From: Streptomyces scopuliridis RB72
Lineage (GTDB): Bacteria; Actinomycetota; Actinomycetes; Streptomycetales; Streptomycetaceae
Direction: 5' to 3'
Length of the DNA stretch: 64,000 bases
Assembly: GCF_000718095.1 (NCBI RefSeq)
Contig: NZ_JOEI01000020.1
Location: 1 to 64,000 of the forward strand
Shown: positions 18,514 to 27,507 of the stretch, piece by piece
Layout of the letters: every line of letters starts with the position of its first letter
Numbering within the stretch: the stretch's first letter is position 1
Notes under the pieces: generated by a model
Told to the model about the DNA's origin: nothing
The model's input: only the letters and a program-made list of their open reading frames with translations
The model's database searches: none
Made by a program: the position numbers and the translations under genes

Positions 18514-20187
18514 ATGCCCCAGCCCCCTCCCGCTCGCCCCGGCGGCCGGATCCTGATCGACCAGCTCCAGGCGCATGGCGTCGACACCGTGTACGGCGTG
18601 CCCGGTGAGAGCTACCTCGCCGCTCTCGACGCCCTGCACGACGCTCCCGTACGCATGGTCGTCTGCCGCCACGAGGGCGGCGCCGCCTATATGGCGGAGG
18701 CCCACGGAAAGCTCACCGGGCGCCCCGGAGTCTGCTTCACGACCCGGGGCCCCGGTGCCACCAACGCGCTGGTCGCCCTGCACACCGCGTACCAGGACGC
18801 CACCCCGCTCATCCTCTTCATCGGCCTGGTGCCCCGGGGCCACACCGATCGCGCCTCGTTCCAGGAACTCGACCTGCGGGGCACTTTCGGGGCCAGCGCG
18901 AAGCTCGTCGAGACGATCGACGACGCGGCGCGTATTCCCGAGTACGTGGCCCGGGCCTTCGCCGTCGCGAGCAGCGGCCGGCCGGGGCCCGTCGTGCTGG
19001 GTCTGCCAGAGGACATGCTCACCGACACGGTGAGCGTCGCCGACGCCGCGCCGCTGCCGGTTCCGGCCGGCGGAGTCGCACCGGCCGATCTCGGGGCTCT
19101 GGAGGCCCTGCTCGTCGCCGCCGAGCGGCCGGTGGTGCTGCTCGGCGGCGGTCGCTGGACCCCCCGGGCCCGGGCCGGCGTCCGGGCCTGGGCCGAGGCA
19201 TGGTCCCTGCCCGTGGCCGTCGACTTCCGCTGCCAGGACCTGATCGACAACGAGGCCGAGGTGTATGTGGGGCCGCTCGGCTACGGCCGCGACGACGTCC
19301 TCGCCGACCGCGTACGCGAGGCCGACCTGCTGCTGTGTGTCGGGACCGCACCCGGCGACGTGGCGACCGACGGCTTCACGCTCCTCCCGTCGGACGGCAC
19401 CGGCCCCCGACTCGTGCAGGTGCTGCCGGACGCCCAGCCGCCCGGCGTCCTTCACCCGGCCACACTCACCCTGCTCGCCGCCCCGGAAGCCTTCGGAGAC
19501 GCCGTACGGACGCTGCGCCCCGAGGCGCCCGTGCCCTGGGCGGTACGCACCAAGCGGGACCGGGCCGCGCATCTGGCGTTCCGCACCCCGGTGCCCGACG
19601 AGGACCCGCTCGACCTGGCCACCGTCTTCGCCGTCCTCGGCGAACGGCTGCCCGAGAACGCCGTCGTCACCTTCGGCGCGGGCAACCACGCGATCTGGGC
19701 TCAGCGATTCCTCACGTACAAGGAGGGCACCCGCCAACTCGCGCCCCGCAACGGCTCGATGGGGTACGGAATCCCCGCCGCCGTCGCCGCGGCGATAGCC
19801 GACCCCGGACGCCGCGTGGTCTCCATCGCCGGGGACGGCTGCTTCCTGATGAACGGCCAGGAACTCGCCACGGCCGTCACCGAGGGCGCGGCCCCCGTGA
19901 TCATCGTCCTGAACAACTCCACGTACGGCACGATCCGGCAGCACCAGGAGCAGACCTACCCGGGCCGGGTCAGCGGAACCGGACTCGGCAATCCGGACTT
20001 CGCCGCCCTCGCCCGCGCTTTCGGCGCCCACGGCGAAACCGTCACCCTCACCGAGGAGTTCGGGCCTGCCCTGGAGCGGTCCCTCGCCTGTGGCAAGGCC
20101 GCTCTCATCGAGCTGAAGGTGACCGAAGGACGGCTCGCCCCCGGCGTCACCGTCGCATCCCTGCGCAAGGAGAGCAGCCATGTCTGA
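18514..20187 (+). CDS. Thiamine pyrophosphate-dependent enzyme, acetolactate synthase/2-oxoacid decarboxylase-like
   Basis: This 557-residue protein has the three-domain TPP fold. The N-terminal domain contains GVPGESYLAALDAL and CRHEGGAAYMAEA, whose Glu is the cofactor-activating residue (absent in glyoxylate carboligase). The C-terminal domain contains the TPP/Mg motif GDGCFLMNGQELATAVTEGAAPVIIVLNNS. Substrate cannot be read from sequence: carboligation or decarboxylation of a 2-oxoacid is possible. The next gene, an aldehyde dehydrogenase, starts 8 nt before this stop, so decarboxylation to an aldehyde followed by oxidation is the simplest pairing. The ATG at 18514 follows AAGG. Confidence 0.82.
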   Translation: MPQPPPARPGGRILIDQLQAHGVDTVYGVPGESYLAALDALHDAPVRMVVCRHEGGAAYMAEAHGKLTGRPGVCFTTRGPGATNALVALHTAYQDATPLILFIGLVPRGHTDRASFQELDLRGTFGASAKLVETIDDAARIPEYVARAFAVASSGRPGPVVLGLPEDMLTDTVSVADAAPLPVPAGGVAPADLGALEALLVAAERPVVLLGGGRWTPRARAGVRAWAEAWSLPVAVDFRCQDLIDNEAEVYVGPLGYGRDDVLADRVREADLLLCVGTAPGDVATDGFTLLPSDGTGPRLVQVLPDAQPPGVLHPATLTLLAAPEAFGDAVRTLRPEAPVPWAVRTKRDRAAHLAFRTPVPDEDPLDLATVFAVLGERLPENAVVTFGAGNHAIWAQRFLTYKEGTRQLAPRNGSMGYGIPAAVAAAIADPGRRVVSIAGDGCFLMNGQELATAVTEGAAPVIIVLNNSTYGTIRQHQEQTYPGRVSGTGLGNPDFAALARAFGAHGETVTLTEEFGPALERSLACGKAALIELKVTEGRLAPGVTVASLRKESSHV

Positions 20188-21607
20188 CCTGACCCTCCAC
20201 AACATCGTCGACGGCCGGGCCGTCGAGGTCGCCGAGCGCATGGAGCTGACCGACCCCTCCACGGGGGAGGTCTATGGCACCGCTCCGCGCTCCTCCGCCG
20301 CCGAGGTGGACGCGGCCGTCGCCGCCGCCCGCCGTGCCCTGTCCGCCTGGCGGCGCGGCACTCCTGCCCAGCGGCAGCGGACACTGCTCCGGTTCGCCGA
20401 CCTCGTCGAGGAACACGCCGACCGTCTGCTCGCGGCGGAGGTCCGCAGTACGGGCAAGCCCTACGAGACCACGCGCACGGCGGAAGTCGGCCGCGGCGCC
20501 GATCAGTTGCGCTTCTTCGCGGGCGCGGCCCGGCTTCTTGAGGGTGTTGCCGCAGGCGAGTACGAGGAGGGGTACACCTCCTACGTCCGCCGTGAGCCGG
20601 TCGGGGTCGTCGCCCAGGTCACGCCGTGGAACTACCCGTTGATGATGGCAGTGTGGAAGCTGGGTCCCGCGCTCGCGGCCGGCAACACGGTCGTGCTCAA
20701 GCCCTCCGACACCACCCCGTGGTCCACCGTGCTGCTCGGTGAGCTCGCCGCCCAGGTCTTCCCGCCCGGCGTGGTCAACATCGTGTGCGGCGACCGTGAC
20801 ACCGGGCGCGCCCTTGTGTCCCACCCGGACGTCGACATGGTGGCGATCACCGGCAGCACGCGCGCCGGCTCCGAGGTGATGGCCGCGGCCTCCCGCGAGG
20901 TGAAGAACGTCCATCTGGAGCTGGGCGGCAAGGCCCCGGCGATCGTCTTCGCGGACGTCGACCCGGTCCGTACCGCCCGTGCCCTGGCCGACGCGGCGTT
21001 CTTCAACGCGGGCCAGGACTGTACGGCCGTCACGCGCGTCCTCATACAGCGCGAGGCGTACGCGGCGGGGCTCGCCGCGCTCGTCGAGGCGGCCCGGAGC
21101 ATCACGACAGGATCGCCGGACGAGGACGCCTACTACGGGCCGCTGAACAGCGCGGCTCACGCCGAGCGCGTGGCCGCCGTGATCGACGCGTTGCCTCCGC
21201 ACGCGGTGGTCGAGACGGGCGGGAAGCGGCTCGACCGGCCCGGCTACTTCTTCCCGCCGACCGTCGTCTCCGGCGTCCGGCAGGACGACGAGGTGGTCCA
21301 GGGGGAGATCTTCGGCCCTGTCGTCACCGTGCAGGCGTTCGATACGGAGGAGGAGGCCCTGGCGCTCGCCTCGGGCGTCGACTTCGCCCTGGCCTCCAGT
21401 GTGTGGACGGCGGACCTGGGCCGGGCCATGCGGCTGAGCGCCGAGCTCGACTTCGGCTGCGTCTGGCTCAACTGCCACCAGGTGATCCTCGCCGAAATGC
21501 CCCATGGCGGCTTCAAGCAGTCCGGCATCGGACGCGACCTGAGCCGTTACGGCTTCGACGACTACACCCGGGTCAAGCACGTCATGGCCGCTCACAACAG
21601 GCCCTGA
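20180..21607 (+). CDS. NAD(P)-dependent aldehyde dehydrogenase (aminobutyraldehyde/betaine-aldehyde dehydrogenase-like)
   Basis: This 475-residue enzyme has the expected ALDH signatures: TPWNYPLMMAVWK near 155, the catalytic Glu motif LELGGKAP near 250, and the catalytic Cys in FFNAGQDCTA near 283. GEIFGPV and the C-terminal MPHGGFKQSGIGRD resemble gamma-aminobutyraldehyde and betaine-aldehyde dehydrogenases. It oxidises an aldehyde to the acid in the cytoplasm. It overlaps the TPP gene by 8 nt and has its own ribosome site (AAGGAGA). Back-to-back terminators follow. Confidence 0.9.
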   Translation: MSDLTLHNIVDGRAVEVAERMELTDPSTGEVYGTAPRSSAAEVDAAVAAARRALSAWRRGTPAQRQRTLLRFADLVEEHADRLLAAEVRSTGKPYETTRTAEVGRGADQLRFFAGAARLLEGVAAGEYEEGYTSYVRREPVGVVAQVTPWNYPLMMAVWKLGPALAAGNTVVLKPSDTTPWSTVLLGELAAQVFPPGVVNIVCGDRDTGRALVSHPDVDMVAITGSTRAGSEVMAAASREVKNVHLELGGKAPAIVFADVDPVRTARALADAAFFNAGQDCTAVTRVLIQREAYAAGLAALVEAARSITTGSPDEDAYYGPLNSAAHAERVAAVIDALPPHAVVETGGKRLDRPGYFFPPTVVSGVRQDDEVVQGEIFGPVVTVQAFDTEEEALALASGVDFALASSVWTADLGRAMRLSAELDFGCVWLNCHQVILAEMPHGGFKQSGIGRDLSRYGFDDYTRVKHVMAAHNRP

Positions 21608-21630
21608 CACCCGTGGGTGCAGACGTACAA

Positions 21631-21719
21631 GGGGCCCGGGAGGAACGTGCGTTCCTTCCGGGCCCCGCGCACACTGATGCGCTCGCGCCCGGTCAGAGAC
21701 ACCGACCGGGCGCGAGCGC
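21631..21719. terminator. Two consecutive terminator hairpins in convergent gap
   Basis: The first hairpin (21631-21647 with 21651-21666) has one wobble. The second (21679-21694 with 21704-21719) is a perfect 16-bp stem with a 9-nt loop. They separate the aldehyde dehydrogenase gene from the convergent RraA-like gene. Confidence 0.8.
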
Positions 21720-21724
21720 GTGTC

Positions 21725-22378
21725 TCAGCCGAGGTGGAGCAGGGTCCGCGGATCCTCGCCGTCCGCGATCGCTCGCAGCAGCGCGGGCTCCCGTGCGTCC
21801 GTCTCCTCGGCGGCGTCCAGTACCGAGGCCAGCACCTGGGGCCGCAGTGCGATCACCCCGTTCGCATCGCCGAGAACGAGGTCGCCCGGGTCGATACGTA
21901 CGCCTCCCACCTCGACGGGGACCTGACGGCGTCCGCCCTCCCCGCCCAGCCTCTTGGTGGTCAGACAGCTTGTGCCCCGGGCGTGGACGCAGATGCCGCT
22001 GCCCGGGTCGGCCAGCGCGTCGATGTCGGTGACGACCCCGTCGACGAGCACGCCCGACGCGCCGCGGGCGTGCAGCGCCGCGACGGTGACCGCGCCGATC
22101 ACGGCATGGGAAGGGGCGCCACCGGCATCGATCACCAGCACGTCCGCGGGCCCGAGTTCGAGGATCGCGCGGTTGACCGCCCCGGCATCCGGTGTGTCGA
22201 GAGCGAGCGTCGACGCGATTCCGATCATGCGTCGGGGGAGTCCGAGCCGGCGGATGGCGGGGGAGACGAATCCGTCCTCAAGGAGGTGCCCCAGGGTCGG
22301 AAAGTCGATCCGGGCGAGGCGTTCGAGGAGCAGCGCCTGCCCGGCGGGCAGACCGTCTCTGCCCGATACGAGGGTCAT
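21725..22378 (-). CDS. RraA-like/HMG aldolase-family protein
   Basis: This 217-residue protein belongs to the RraA/4-hydroxy-4-methyl-2-oxoglutarate aldolase fold. It carries the G-A-V-T-V-A-A-L-H-A-RGASGVLVDGVVTDIDAL core, where the D-G-x-x-x-D spacing matches the metal-dependent pyruvate aldolases of the family. This is the last gene of a four-gene operon in which every junction is an ATGA overlap. In catabolic settings such proteins cleave oxo-acids to pyruvate, but members without enzyme activity also exist. The ATG at 22378 overlaps the RidA stop. Confidence 0.8.
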   Translation of the reverse strand: MTLVSGRDGLPAGQALLLERLARIDFPTLGHLLEDGFVSPAIRRLGLPRRMIGIASTLALDTPDAGAVNRAILELGPADVLVIDAGGAPSHAVIGAVTVAALHARGASGVLVDGVVTDIDALADPGSGICVHARGTSCLTTKRLGGEGGRRQVPVEVGGVRIDPGDLVLGDANGVIALRPQVLASVLDAAEETDAREPALLRAIADGEDPRTLLHLG

Positions 22379-22764
22379 GCGTCGCTCCCCGGGCCGGCGA
22401 CCGCGATGCAGTCGATCTCCAGGGAGACGCCCCAGAGCCCCACGCACACGGTCGTTCTCGCCGGGCGGAGATCCGCGAAGAACGTCTCGTACACCTGGTT
22501 GTAGACGGCGAGTTGCTCGGGCGAGCTGAGGAAGGCGTTCAGCTTCACGATCCGGTCGAGCCCGGATCCCGCCTCGGCGAGCACGGAGGCCAGATGGGTG
22601 AGCGTCGCCCGGACCTCGTCCTCGAAAGTGCCGGTCTCCTGGCCCGGGACTGCCGGGATCTGCCCCGTCGTGAAGACGAATCCGCCGGCGGACGTGGCCT
22701 GGACGTACGGGCCGACGGCCGCGGGGACGCCAGGAGCTGTCTCGTAACGCCGGACCGGGGTCAT
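22375..22764 (-). CDS. RidA family (YjgF/YER057c/UK114) enamine/imine deaminase-like protein
   Basis: This 129-residue protein is the normal RidA size. It shows GGFVFTTGQIPAVPG, the T-F-x-x-x-V-R-x-T-L-x-x-L-A-x-V-L core, and PARTTVCVG...LEIDCIAV at the C-terminus, including the Arg that binds carboxylates in RidA. RidA proteins hydrolyse reactive enamine or imine intermediates to oxo-acids and ammonia. Both ends overlap neighbours by ATGA, so it is coupled to the transporter and the RraA-like protein. The context implies nitrogen release from the imported compound. Confidence 0.9.
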   Translation of the reverse strand: MTPVRRYETAPGVPAAVGPYVQATSAGGFVFTTGQIPAVPGQETGTFEDEVRATLTHLASVLAEAGSGLDRIVKLNAFLSSPEQLAVYNQVYETFFADLRPARTTVCVGLWGVSLEIDCIAVAGPGSDA

Positions 22765-24119
22765 GCGGTCACCTCGATCCGCGGGTTGCCGGCGGAGGTG
22801 GCGGTGCCGACCTCGTCGAGACTGCCGATGCGCGTCTCGGAGAGCAGGAAGAGGGACAGGAGGGAGAGCAGGGCGGCACCGAGGATGTACCACGCGATGG
22901 AGGAACTGTCGCCAGTGGCCGACAGCAGTGTGACCGTGATCGCGGGCGTGGCGGCGGATCCGAGGAGTCCGGAGAGCATGTAGCTGATGGACAGGCCCGA
23001 GTAGCGGACGCGGGCACCGAAGAGCTCGGCGAGGAAGGTCGCGATCGGCCCGTAGTTCGCGGAGAACGCGAGCGTCATCAGTCCATAGGCGACGAAGAGG
23101 AGCGGGCCGGAGCCGGTGTCGAGGATCCAGAAGAAGGGGAAGGCCAGCGCTGCTTCCGCGGCGATACCGGCGTAGATGATCGGCTTGCGGCCGAAGCGGT
23201 CGGAGAGCCGGCCGAACACCGGAATGGCGACGAAGGCGATGGCACAGGAGGCCATGACCGTCCACAGCATCAGATTCTTCGAATGCCCGAGCTCCTGGGT
23301 TCCGTAGCTCACGCCGGAAGCCACCATGAGCGTGAACGTCGACCCTGTGGAGAGCGTCGCGATGCCGCCGAGCAGAACCTGCCGCCAGTACTGGCGCATC
23401 AGGACGAAGAAGGGAATCTTGGCCTTCGTCCCTTCCTGCTGGACCGCCTTGAAGCTTTCCGTCTCCTCGATGTGGAGCCGAATGTAGATGCCCACACCGA
23501 CCAGGGCGGCGGACAGCAGGAACGGAATGCGCCAGCCCCAGGAGAGCAGCGCCTCGGCGCTCATGCTGGAGGCCACGATCAGGAAGGCGCTGTTGGCGAG
23601 CAGGGTCCCGATCGGCACACCGATCTGCACCATCGAGCCGAAGAACCCGCGCCGGGCCGGCGGCGCGTGCTCGACGGTCATGAGCACCGCCCCTCCCCAC
23701 TCGCCGCCGAGCGCCAGCCCCTGGACGACACGGAGTCCGAGCAGAATGAGGGGGGCGGCGATACCGATCGTCCCGTAGTCCGGCACCAGCCCGATCGCGA
23801 AGGTCGCCACGCCCATCGTCGTCAGCGAAACGAGAAGCATCGACTTACGGCCGAGCCGGTCACCGAAATGTCCGAAGAGAATGGCGCCCACCATACGGGC
23901 CAGATAGGCGGAGGCGAACGTGAGGAACGAGAGGATCGTGCCTACGGCGCCGTCCAGTTGAGGAAAGAAGATCTTTCCGAAGACGAGGGCCGACGCGGTG
24001 CCGAAGAGAAAGAGGTCGTACCACTCGACGGTGGTTCCGATCACGCTCGCGACGGAAATCCTGCGCATCTTCGCGGCATCAAGTCCGCTGTCCGTCGATA
24101 TCGCGGTGCGAGATGTCAT
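22761..24119 (-). CDS. MFS transporter, metabolite:H+ symporter (MHS) type
   Basis: This 452-residue, 12-helix transporter has the MHS signature near its start (VASVIGTTVEWYDLFLFGTASALVFGKIFFP). The loop motif GHFGDRLGRKSMLLVSL lies between TM2 and TM3, and GRLSDRFGRKPIIYAG is the repeated copy in the second half. Relatives import carboxylates, betaines or aromatic acids with protons. It is coupled by ATGA to the amidohydrolase gene upstream and RidA downstream, which suggests uptake of the operon substrate. Confidence 0.9.
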   Translation of the reverse strand: MTSRTAISTDSGLDAAKMRRISVASVIGTTVEWYDLFLFGTASALVFGKIFFPQLDGAVGTILSFLTFASAYLARMVGAILFGHFGDRLGRKSMLLVSLTTMGVATFAIGLVPDYGTIGIAAPLILLGLRVVQGLALGGEWGGAVLMTVEHAPPARRGFFGSMVQIGVPIGTLLANSAFLIVASSMSAEALLSWGWRIPFLLSAALVGVGIYIRLHIEETESFKAVQQEGTKAKIPFFVLMRQYWRQVLLGGIATLSTGSTFTLMVASGVSYGTQELGHSKNLMLWTVMASCAIAFVAIPVFGRLSDRFGRKPIIYAGIAAEAALAFPFFWILDTGSGPLLFVAYGLMTLAFSANYGPIATFLAELFGARVRYSGLSISYMLSGLLGSAATPAITVTLLSATGDSSSIAWYILGAALLSLLSLFLLSETRIGSLDEVGTATSAGNPRIEVTA

Positions 24120-25540
24120 GACTGTTCTCCGTTCCGGGAACCGGTTACCGAGGGGGCGTCGGCGGTGCGGGCCAGCGCGCCGGACATCAGCCGGCCGAGG
24201 ACCTCGGTGAGCAGATCGGTGCCCGCGCAGACGTCCCGGTCGTGTGTGTACTCGCCCTCGTTGTGCGAGATGCCCTCGACGCTCGGCACGAAGAGCATGA
24301 CCGAGGGGGCGACGTCCTTCATGTTGACCGAGTCGTGGCCCGCGACGGTCATGACGTTCTCATGGCTCAGTCCCAGCTCGGCCGCCGCCCGAGCGGCGAG
24401 TTCGACCCCGGCGGCATGGAACGGCGCGACGCCCCAGCCGTGTGTCTGGACCTGCTCGACGGCGACCGAGGCGCGCTCCTCGATCCCGGGGATCGACTCG
24501 GCCAGCCTCTTCGCCGCCTCGTCGAGGAGAGCCTCGTCGGGCGAGCGCAGATCGACATGCAGGCGAACCTCGCGGGCCACCACCACAGGGGAGTTGGGCA
24601 GGACGGTCATCTCGCTCACCGAGGTGTGCAACGGGATGTCCGCGCTCTGCTCGGCCAGTTCACGGACGGCCACGACCAGGAGAGCGGCACCGAGGAGAGC
24701 GTCCCGGCGGTCCGCCATGATCGTCGAGCCGGTGTGGGACTGCTCGCCGCGTACCACGACCTGGTATTTGCGCGCCGCCCAGGTGGAGTCGACCAGTCCG
24801 ATCGTGGTCCCCCCGTTCTCCAGACCGCGGCCCTGCTCGATATGGATCTCGGCGTACGCGGCCACGTCGGGGCCTTCGTAATCACCGATGGTCCCGATCT
24901 CGCGGAGCGCGGAGCGCACGGTGGTGCCCGCGGGGTCGGTCGTCGCGAGTGCGGTGTCGGCCGACAGCTTCCCGGTGAAGACCGAGCTGCCCATCATGCT
25001 GGGCTTGAACCGCGAGCCCTCCTCGTTGAACCAGTTCACGACGGCCACGTTGTAGCGCGGGCCGCTGTCCGGGTCCGTCCAGTGCCGGACGGCCCGGTAC
25101 GCGGCGTGAGCCGAGGCGAGGACGCCATAGGCACCGTCGTAACGCCCGCCGAGCGGCTGGCTGTCGAGGTGCGAGCCGCTCAGGACGTACGGCGCCCCCG
25201 GGGTGAGGGTGTAGATGCCGAACTGATTGCCGACGTGGTCGTAGCGCACCTCGAACCCGCGGCCGGCGAGCCACTCGTGGAGCCAGGCGCGCTGCTCGCC
25301 GTCGGCGGCGCTGGCGGCCTGGCGCTCGACCCCGCCACCGGGTGTCGCTCCGAAGTCCGAGAGCGTGGCGAAGTCGGCCAGGAAGGCCCTGTCGTTCGCG
25401 TTCGGGGTGAAGGCCGGACCGGGGGAGTGGGTGGGTTTGCTCACGATGGTGTCCTTCTCCGCGACGGCCGCACGGCGCGCGACCGAGCGGTCCGGGGACG
25501 GCGGGTCGGCGGAGGTGACGGGCGTGACGGTGTCGCTCAT
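24116..25540 (-). CDS. M20-family Zn amidohydrolase (N-carbamoyl amino acid hydrolase/allantoate amidohydrolase type)
   Basis: This protein of about 474 residues resembles hydantoinase/carbamoylase enzymes. Metal-site motifs are GSHLDSQPLGGRYDGAYG, NEEGSRF and HIEQG, with a dimerisation insert (GEQSHTGSTIMADRRDAL) and late metal ligand ISHNEGE. It should hydrolyse a C-N bond of a ureido or amide substrate in the cytoplasm. Two starts have ribosome sites: ATG 25540 (GGAG) and GTG 25444 (AAGGA); the shorter may be correct because the first 33 residues look disordered. It heads the coupled operon and is divergent from a PucR regulator, a family first known from purine catabolism. Confidence 0.87.
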   Translation of the reverse strand: MSDTVTPVTSADPPSPDRSVARRAAVAEKDTIVSKPTHSPGPAFTPNANDRAFLADFATLSDFGATPGGGVERQAASAADGEQRAWLHEWLAGRGFEVRYDHVGNQFGIYTLTPGAPYVLSGSHLDSQPLGGRYDGAYGVLASAHAAYRAVRHWTDPDSGPRYNVAVVNWFNEEGSRFKPSMMGSSVFTGKLSADTALATTDPAGTTVRSALREIGTIGDYEGPDVAAYAEIHIEQGRGLENGGTTIGLVDSTWAARKYQVVVRGEQSHTGSTIMADRRDALLGAALLVVAVRELAEQSADIPLHTSVSEMTVLPNSPVVVAREVRLHVDLRSPDEALLDEAAKRLAESIPGIEERASVAVEQVQTHGWGVAPFHAAGVELAARAAAELGLSHENVMTVAGHDSVNMKDVAPSVMLFVPSVEGISHNEGEYTHDRDVCAGTDLLTEVLGRLMSGALARTADAPSVTGSRNGEQS

Positions 25541-25645
25541 GGTGAACTCCGGGGGAAGACGGGCCGGACGCTGGCTGACGTCCATTCGACCCGGGGCCGG
25601 ATACGTGGAACATTGCCGTCCGGTGCTGATATCAGCAAGATGCTT

Positions 25646-25668
25646 GTGCACACGCACAACCTCCGAGG
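25646..25668. promoter_or_regulatory. Candidate PucR operator upstream of second regulator
   Basis: GTGCACACGCAC at 25646-25657 plus the following AACCTCCGAGG resemble the element at 18306-18328. It lies 20-42 bp before the regulator start in the promoter shared with the amidohydrolase operon. Confidence 0.4.
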
Positions 25669-25687
25669 CTTTGCCAGGGAGCTATGG

Positions 25688-26845
25688 ATGAGAAATCTGG
25701 CAGCCCGTACGCGGGACTCCCTGCCGCGCTGGCGGGAGCTGGTCAGCTCTCTCGCGCTGGACGTGGACGCCCTGGCCGAGACATTCCTGACCAGGCTGGA
25801 CGACGCCCGCGTCTACCAGTCGGGGCTCGTCCCCGACGAACATCTGCGCACGTCGGCCCGTGACTCGCTCGCCCTGATCCTCCGGGCGCTCGCCACCGAC
25901 TCGACCACGACACGGCTCAGCGAGCTGCCCAGCGAACTCGGGCGGCTACGGGCCCGCCAAGGCGTGCGGGGTGAGGATCTCGTCGCCGCGGTACGGCTCG
26001 ACTTCGGGGTCGTATGGTCCGCGATGCTCGGCGAGGCCCGGGCCGAGGACATGGCCGTACTGGCGCTGCACGCCGAGAACCTATGGCGGGTGGTGGACGA
26101 CTACGCCCGCGCCGTCCAGCAGTCCTACCTGGAGGAACGGGCCCTCATGGCCGCCGCCACACGCGACGAGCAGCTCACCTATCTCGCGGAACTGCTCGGG
26201 CCGGCGGGTCGCTCACCTCGGGACGTACGGAACATCGCCCGGGCCCTGGGCGTCGGGGCCGATGACACCTTCCGTGTGGTCGTGGCCGACGCGACCGCCT
26301 CCCACGACGCTCACCGGGCGGCCGCACAGATCAGCGCGCTCGGCGAGCGGCTCTTCGTGCTCAACCAGCCGGGACGGGTCGTTCTCGTCTGGCCGGCTGC
26401 CGCATCAGGCCGGCAGCACGACCTGCAACTGCGACAGCTGCGGGGGATGGCGGGCGGCATGGTCCCCGACGTCAAGGGCCTCGGAGCCGTTCCCGCGGCG
26501 GCGGCGACGGCGTACGAGATCTGCCGGACCCTGCGGCCGGACGACACGGGTCTGGTCACGCTCGCGCAGGCGTGGACCCGCGTCACCAAGAGCCGGCTCG
26601 ACGAACAGCACGGCTTCTCGACCGCGCTGCTCAGCGGGCTCGACGCGCTGCCTCGGGCGGAACAGGACGTGATCGTGCAGACGGTCCGCGCCTACCTGGC
26701 CACGGGCGGCCTGACGGCGAGCGCCGAGCGGCTGTACTGCCACCGCAACACGGTGCTGAACCGCCTGGGACGATTCGAGAAGCTCACCGGCCTCGATATC
26801 ACCATCCCGGAGCAGGCCGCGATCGCGCTCGTCGCACTCGCCTAG
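25688..26845 (+). CDS. PucR/CdaR-type transcriptional regulator (second paralogue)
   Basis: This 385-residue regulator has the same architecture as the one at 17115-18311. Shared blocks include LRARQGV, RLDFxVVWxA and the C-terminal helix-turn-helix LYCHRNTVLNRLGRFEKLTGLDITIPEQAAIALVAL. The ATG at 25688 follows GGGAG at 6-7 nt; an upstream in-frame ATG at 25640 has no such site. It is divergent from the amidohydrolase operon, its likely target. The two PucR paralogues bracket the locus, probably from duplication, and may respond to related metabolites. Confidence 0.88.
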   Translation: MRNLAARTRDSLPRWRELVSSLALDVDALAETFLTRLDDARVYQSGLVPDEHLRTSARDSLALILRALATDSTTTRLSELPSELGRLRARQGVRGEDLVAAVRLDFGVVWSAMLGEARAEDMAVLALHAENLWRVVDDYARAVQQSYLEERALMAAATRDEQLTYLAELLGPAGRSPRDVRNIARALGVGADDTFRVVVADATASHDAHRAAAQISALGERLFVLNQPGRVVLVWPAAASGRQHDLQLRQLRGMAGGMVPDVKGLGAVPAAAATAYEICRTLRPDDTGLVTLAQAWTRVTKSRLDEQHGFSTALLSGLDALPRAEQDVIVQTVRAYLATGGLTASAERLYCHRNTVLNRLGRFEKLTGLDITIPEQAAIALVALA

Positions 26846-26915
26846 ACAGGGCCTTCAGGAGCCCAGGCCAAAATGGCATGCCATGACGGTCCGGGCTCTG
26901 CCAGGCTGACAAGCC

Positions 26916-27446
26916 ATGACTGCTTTCGAACTGTTGCTCATCGGTGGTGGGGCGGGTGTCGGGAAGACGACTGTCGCATGGGAGGTGTCCGCCGCGTTGC
27001 GGGGGAAGGGAACGGCGCACTGCCTCATCGAGGGGGACTACATGGACCAAATCCATCCGGCCCCCGACGATGACCCCCACCGCACGGCGATCACGGAACG
27101 GAACATCGCCGCAGTCTGGTCGAACTACGCCGCTCTCGGTCAGCACCGCCTGATCTACACCAACACGGTGAGCATCCTGGAAGGGACGATGATCGGCCGG
27201 GCCATGGGCGACGGCAAGATCAGAACCACCTGCGTCCTCCTCACGGCCGGGGAAGCCACCGTGAGGGAGCGGCTCGCCGGGCGGGAGATCGGGTCCCAGC
27301 TTGCCGCTCACATCGAGCGGAGCCTGCGTATGGCACGGCATCTGGACGATGAGGCTCCGGTGGGCACCGTCCGTATCCCGACGGACGGCCGGTCGGTTCA
27401 GGACATCGCCGTACACGTGCTCCAGGCAGCCGCTTGGCAGAGGTGA
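26916..27446 (+). CDS. Small P-loop NTPase/kinase-like protein
   Basis: This 176-residue protein starts with a Walker A loop (LLIGGGAGVGKTTVAWEV) and an Asp-containing acceptor-like region (LIEGDYMDQIHP). The C-terminal half contains VLLTAGEATVRERLAGREIGS, reminiscent of the lid of adenylylsulfate/gluconate-kinase-like small kinases. It probably phosphorylates a small molecule or confers resistance by phosphorylation, but no substrate can be named. A 12-bp palindrome (ATGGCATGCCAT, 26873-26884) lies in its leader. It seems monocistronic. Confidence 0.75.
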   Translation: MTAFELLLIGGGAGVGKTTVAWEVSAALRGKGTAHCLIEGDYMDQIHPAPDDDPHRTAITERNIAAVWSNYAALGQHRLIYTNTVSILEGTMIGRAMGDGKIRTTCVLLTAGEATVRERLAGREIGSQLAAHIERSLRMARHLDDEAPVGTVRIPTDGRSVQDIAVHVLQAAAWQR

Positions 27447-27507
27447 GGGCGACACAGGAACGGGTTTGTCCGCGACCGCACAGTCCATCCTCTCGGAGCG
27501 GGCAGGT

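Noticed and set aside
18514..20187. Glyoxylate carboligase, suggested by the PucR context
   Set aside because: The cofactor-activating Glu is present in RHEGGAAYMAEA, whereas glyoxylate carboligase lacks it.
24242..25687. Long upstream extension of the second PucR frame
   Set aside because: Runs antisense through the amidohydrolase gene; the ribosome site supports ATG 25688.
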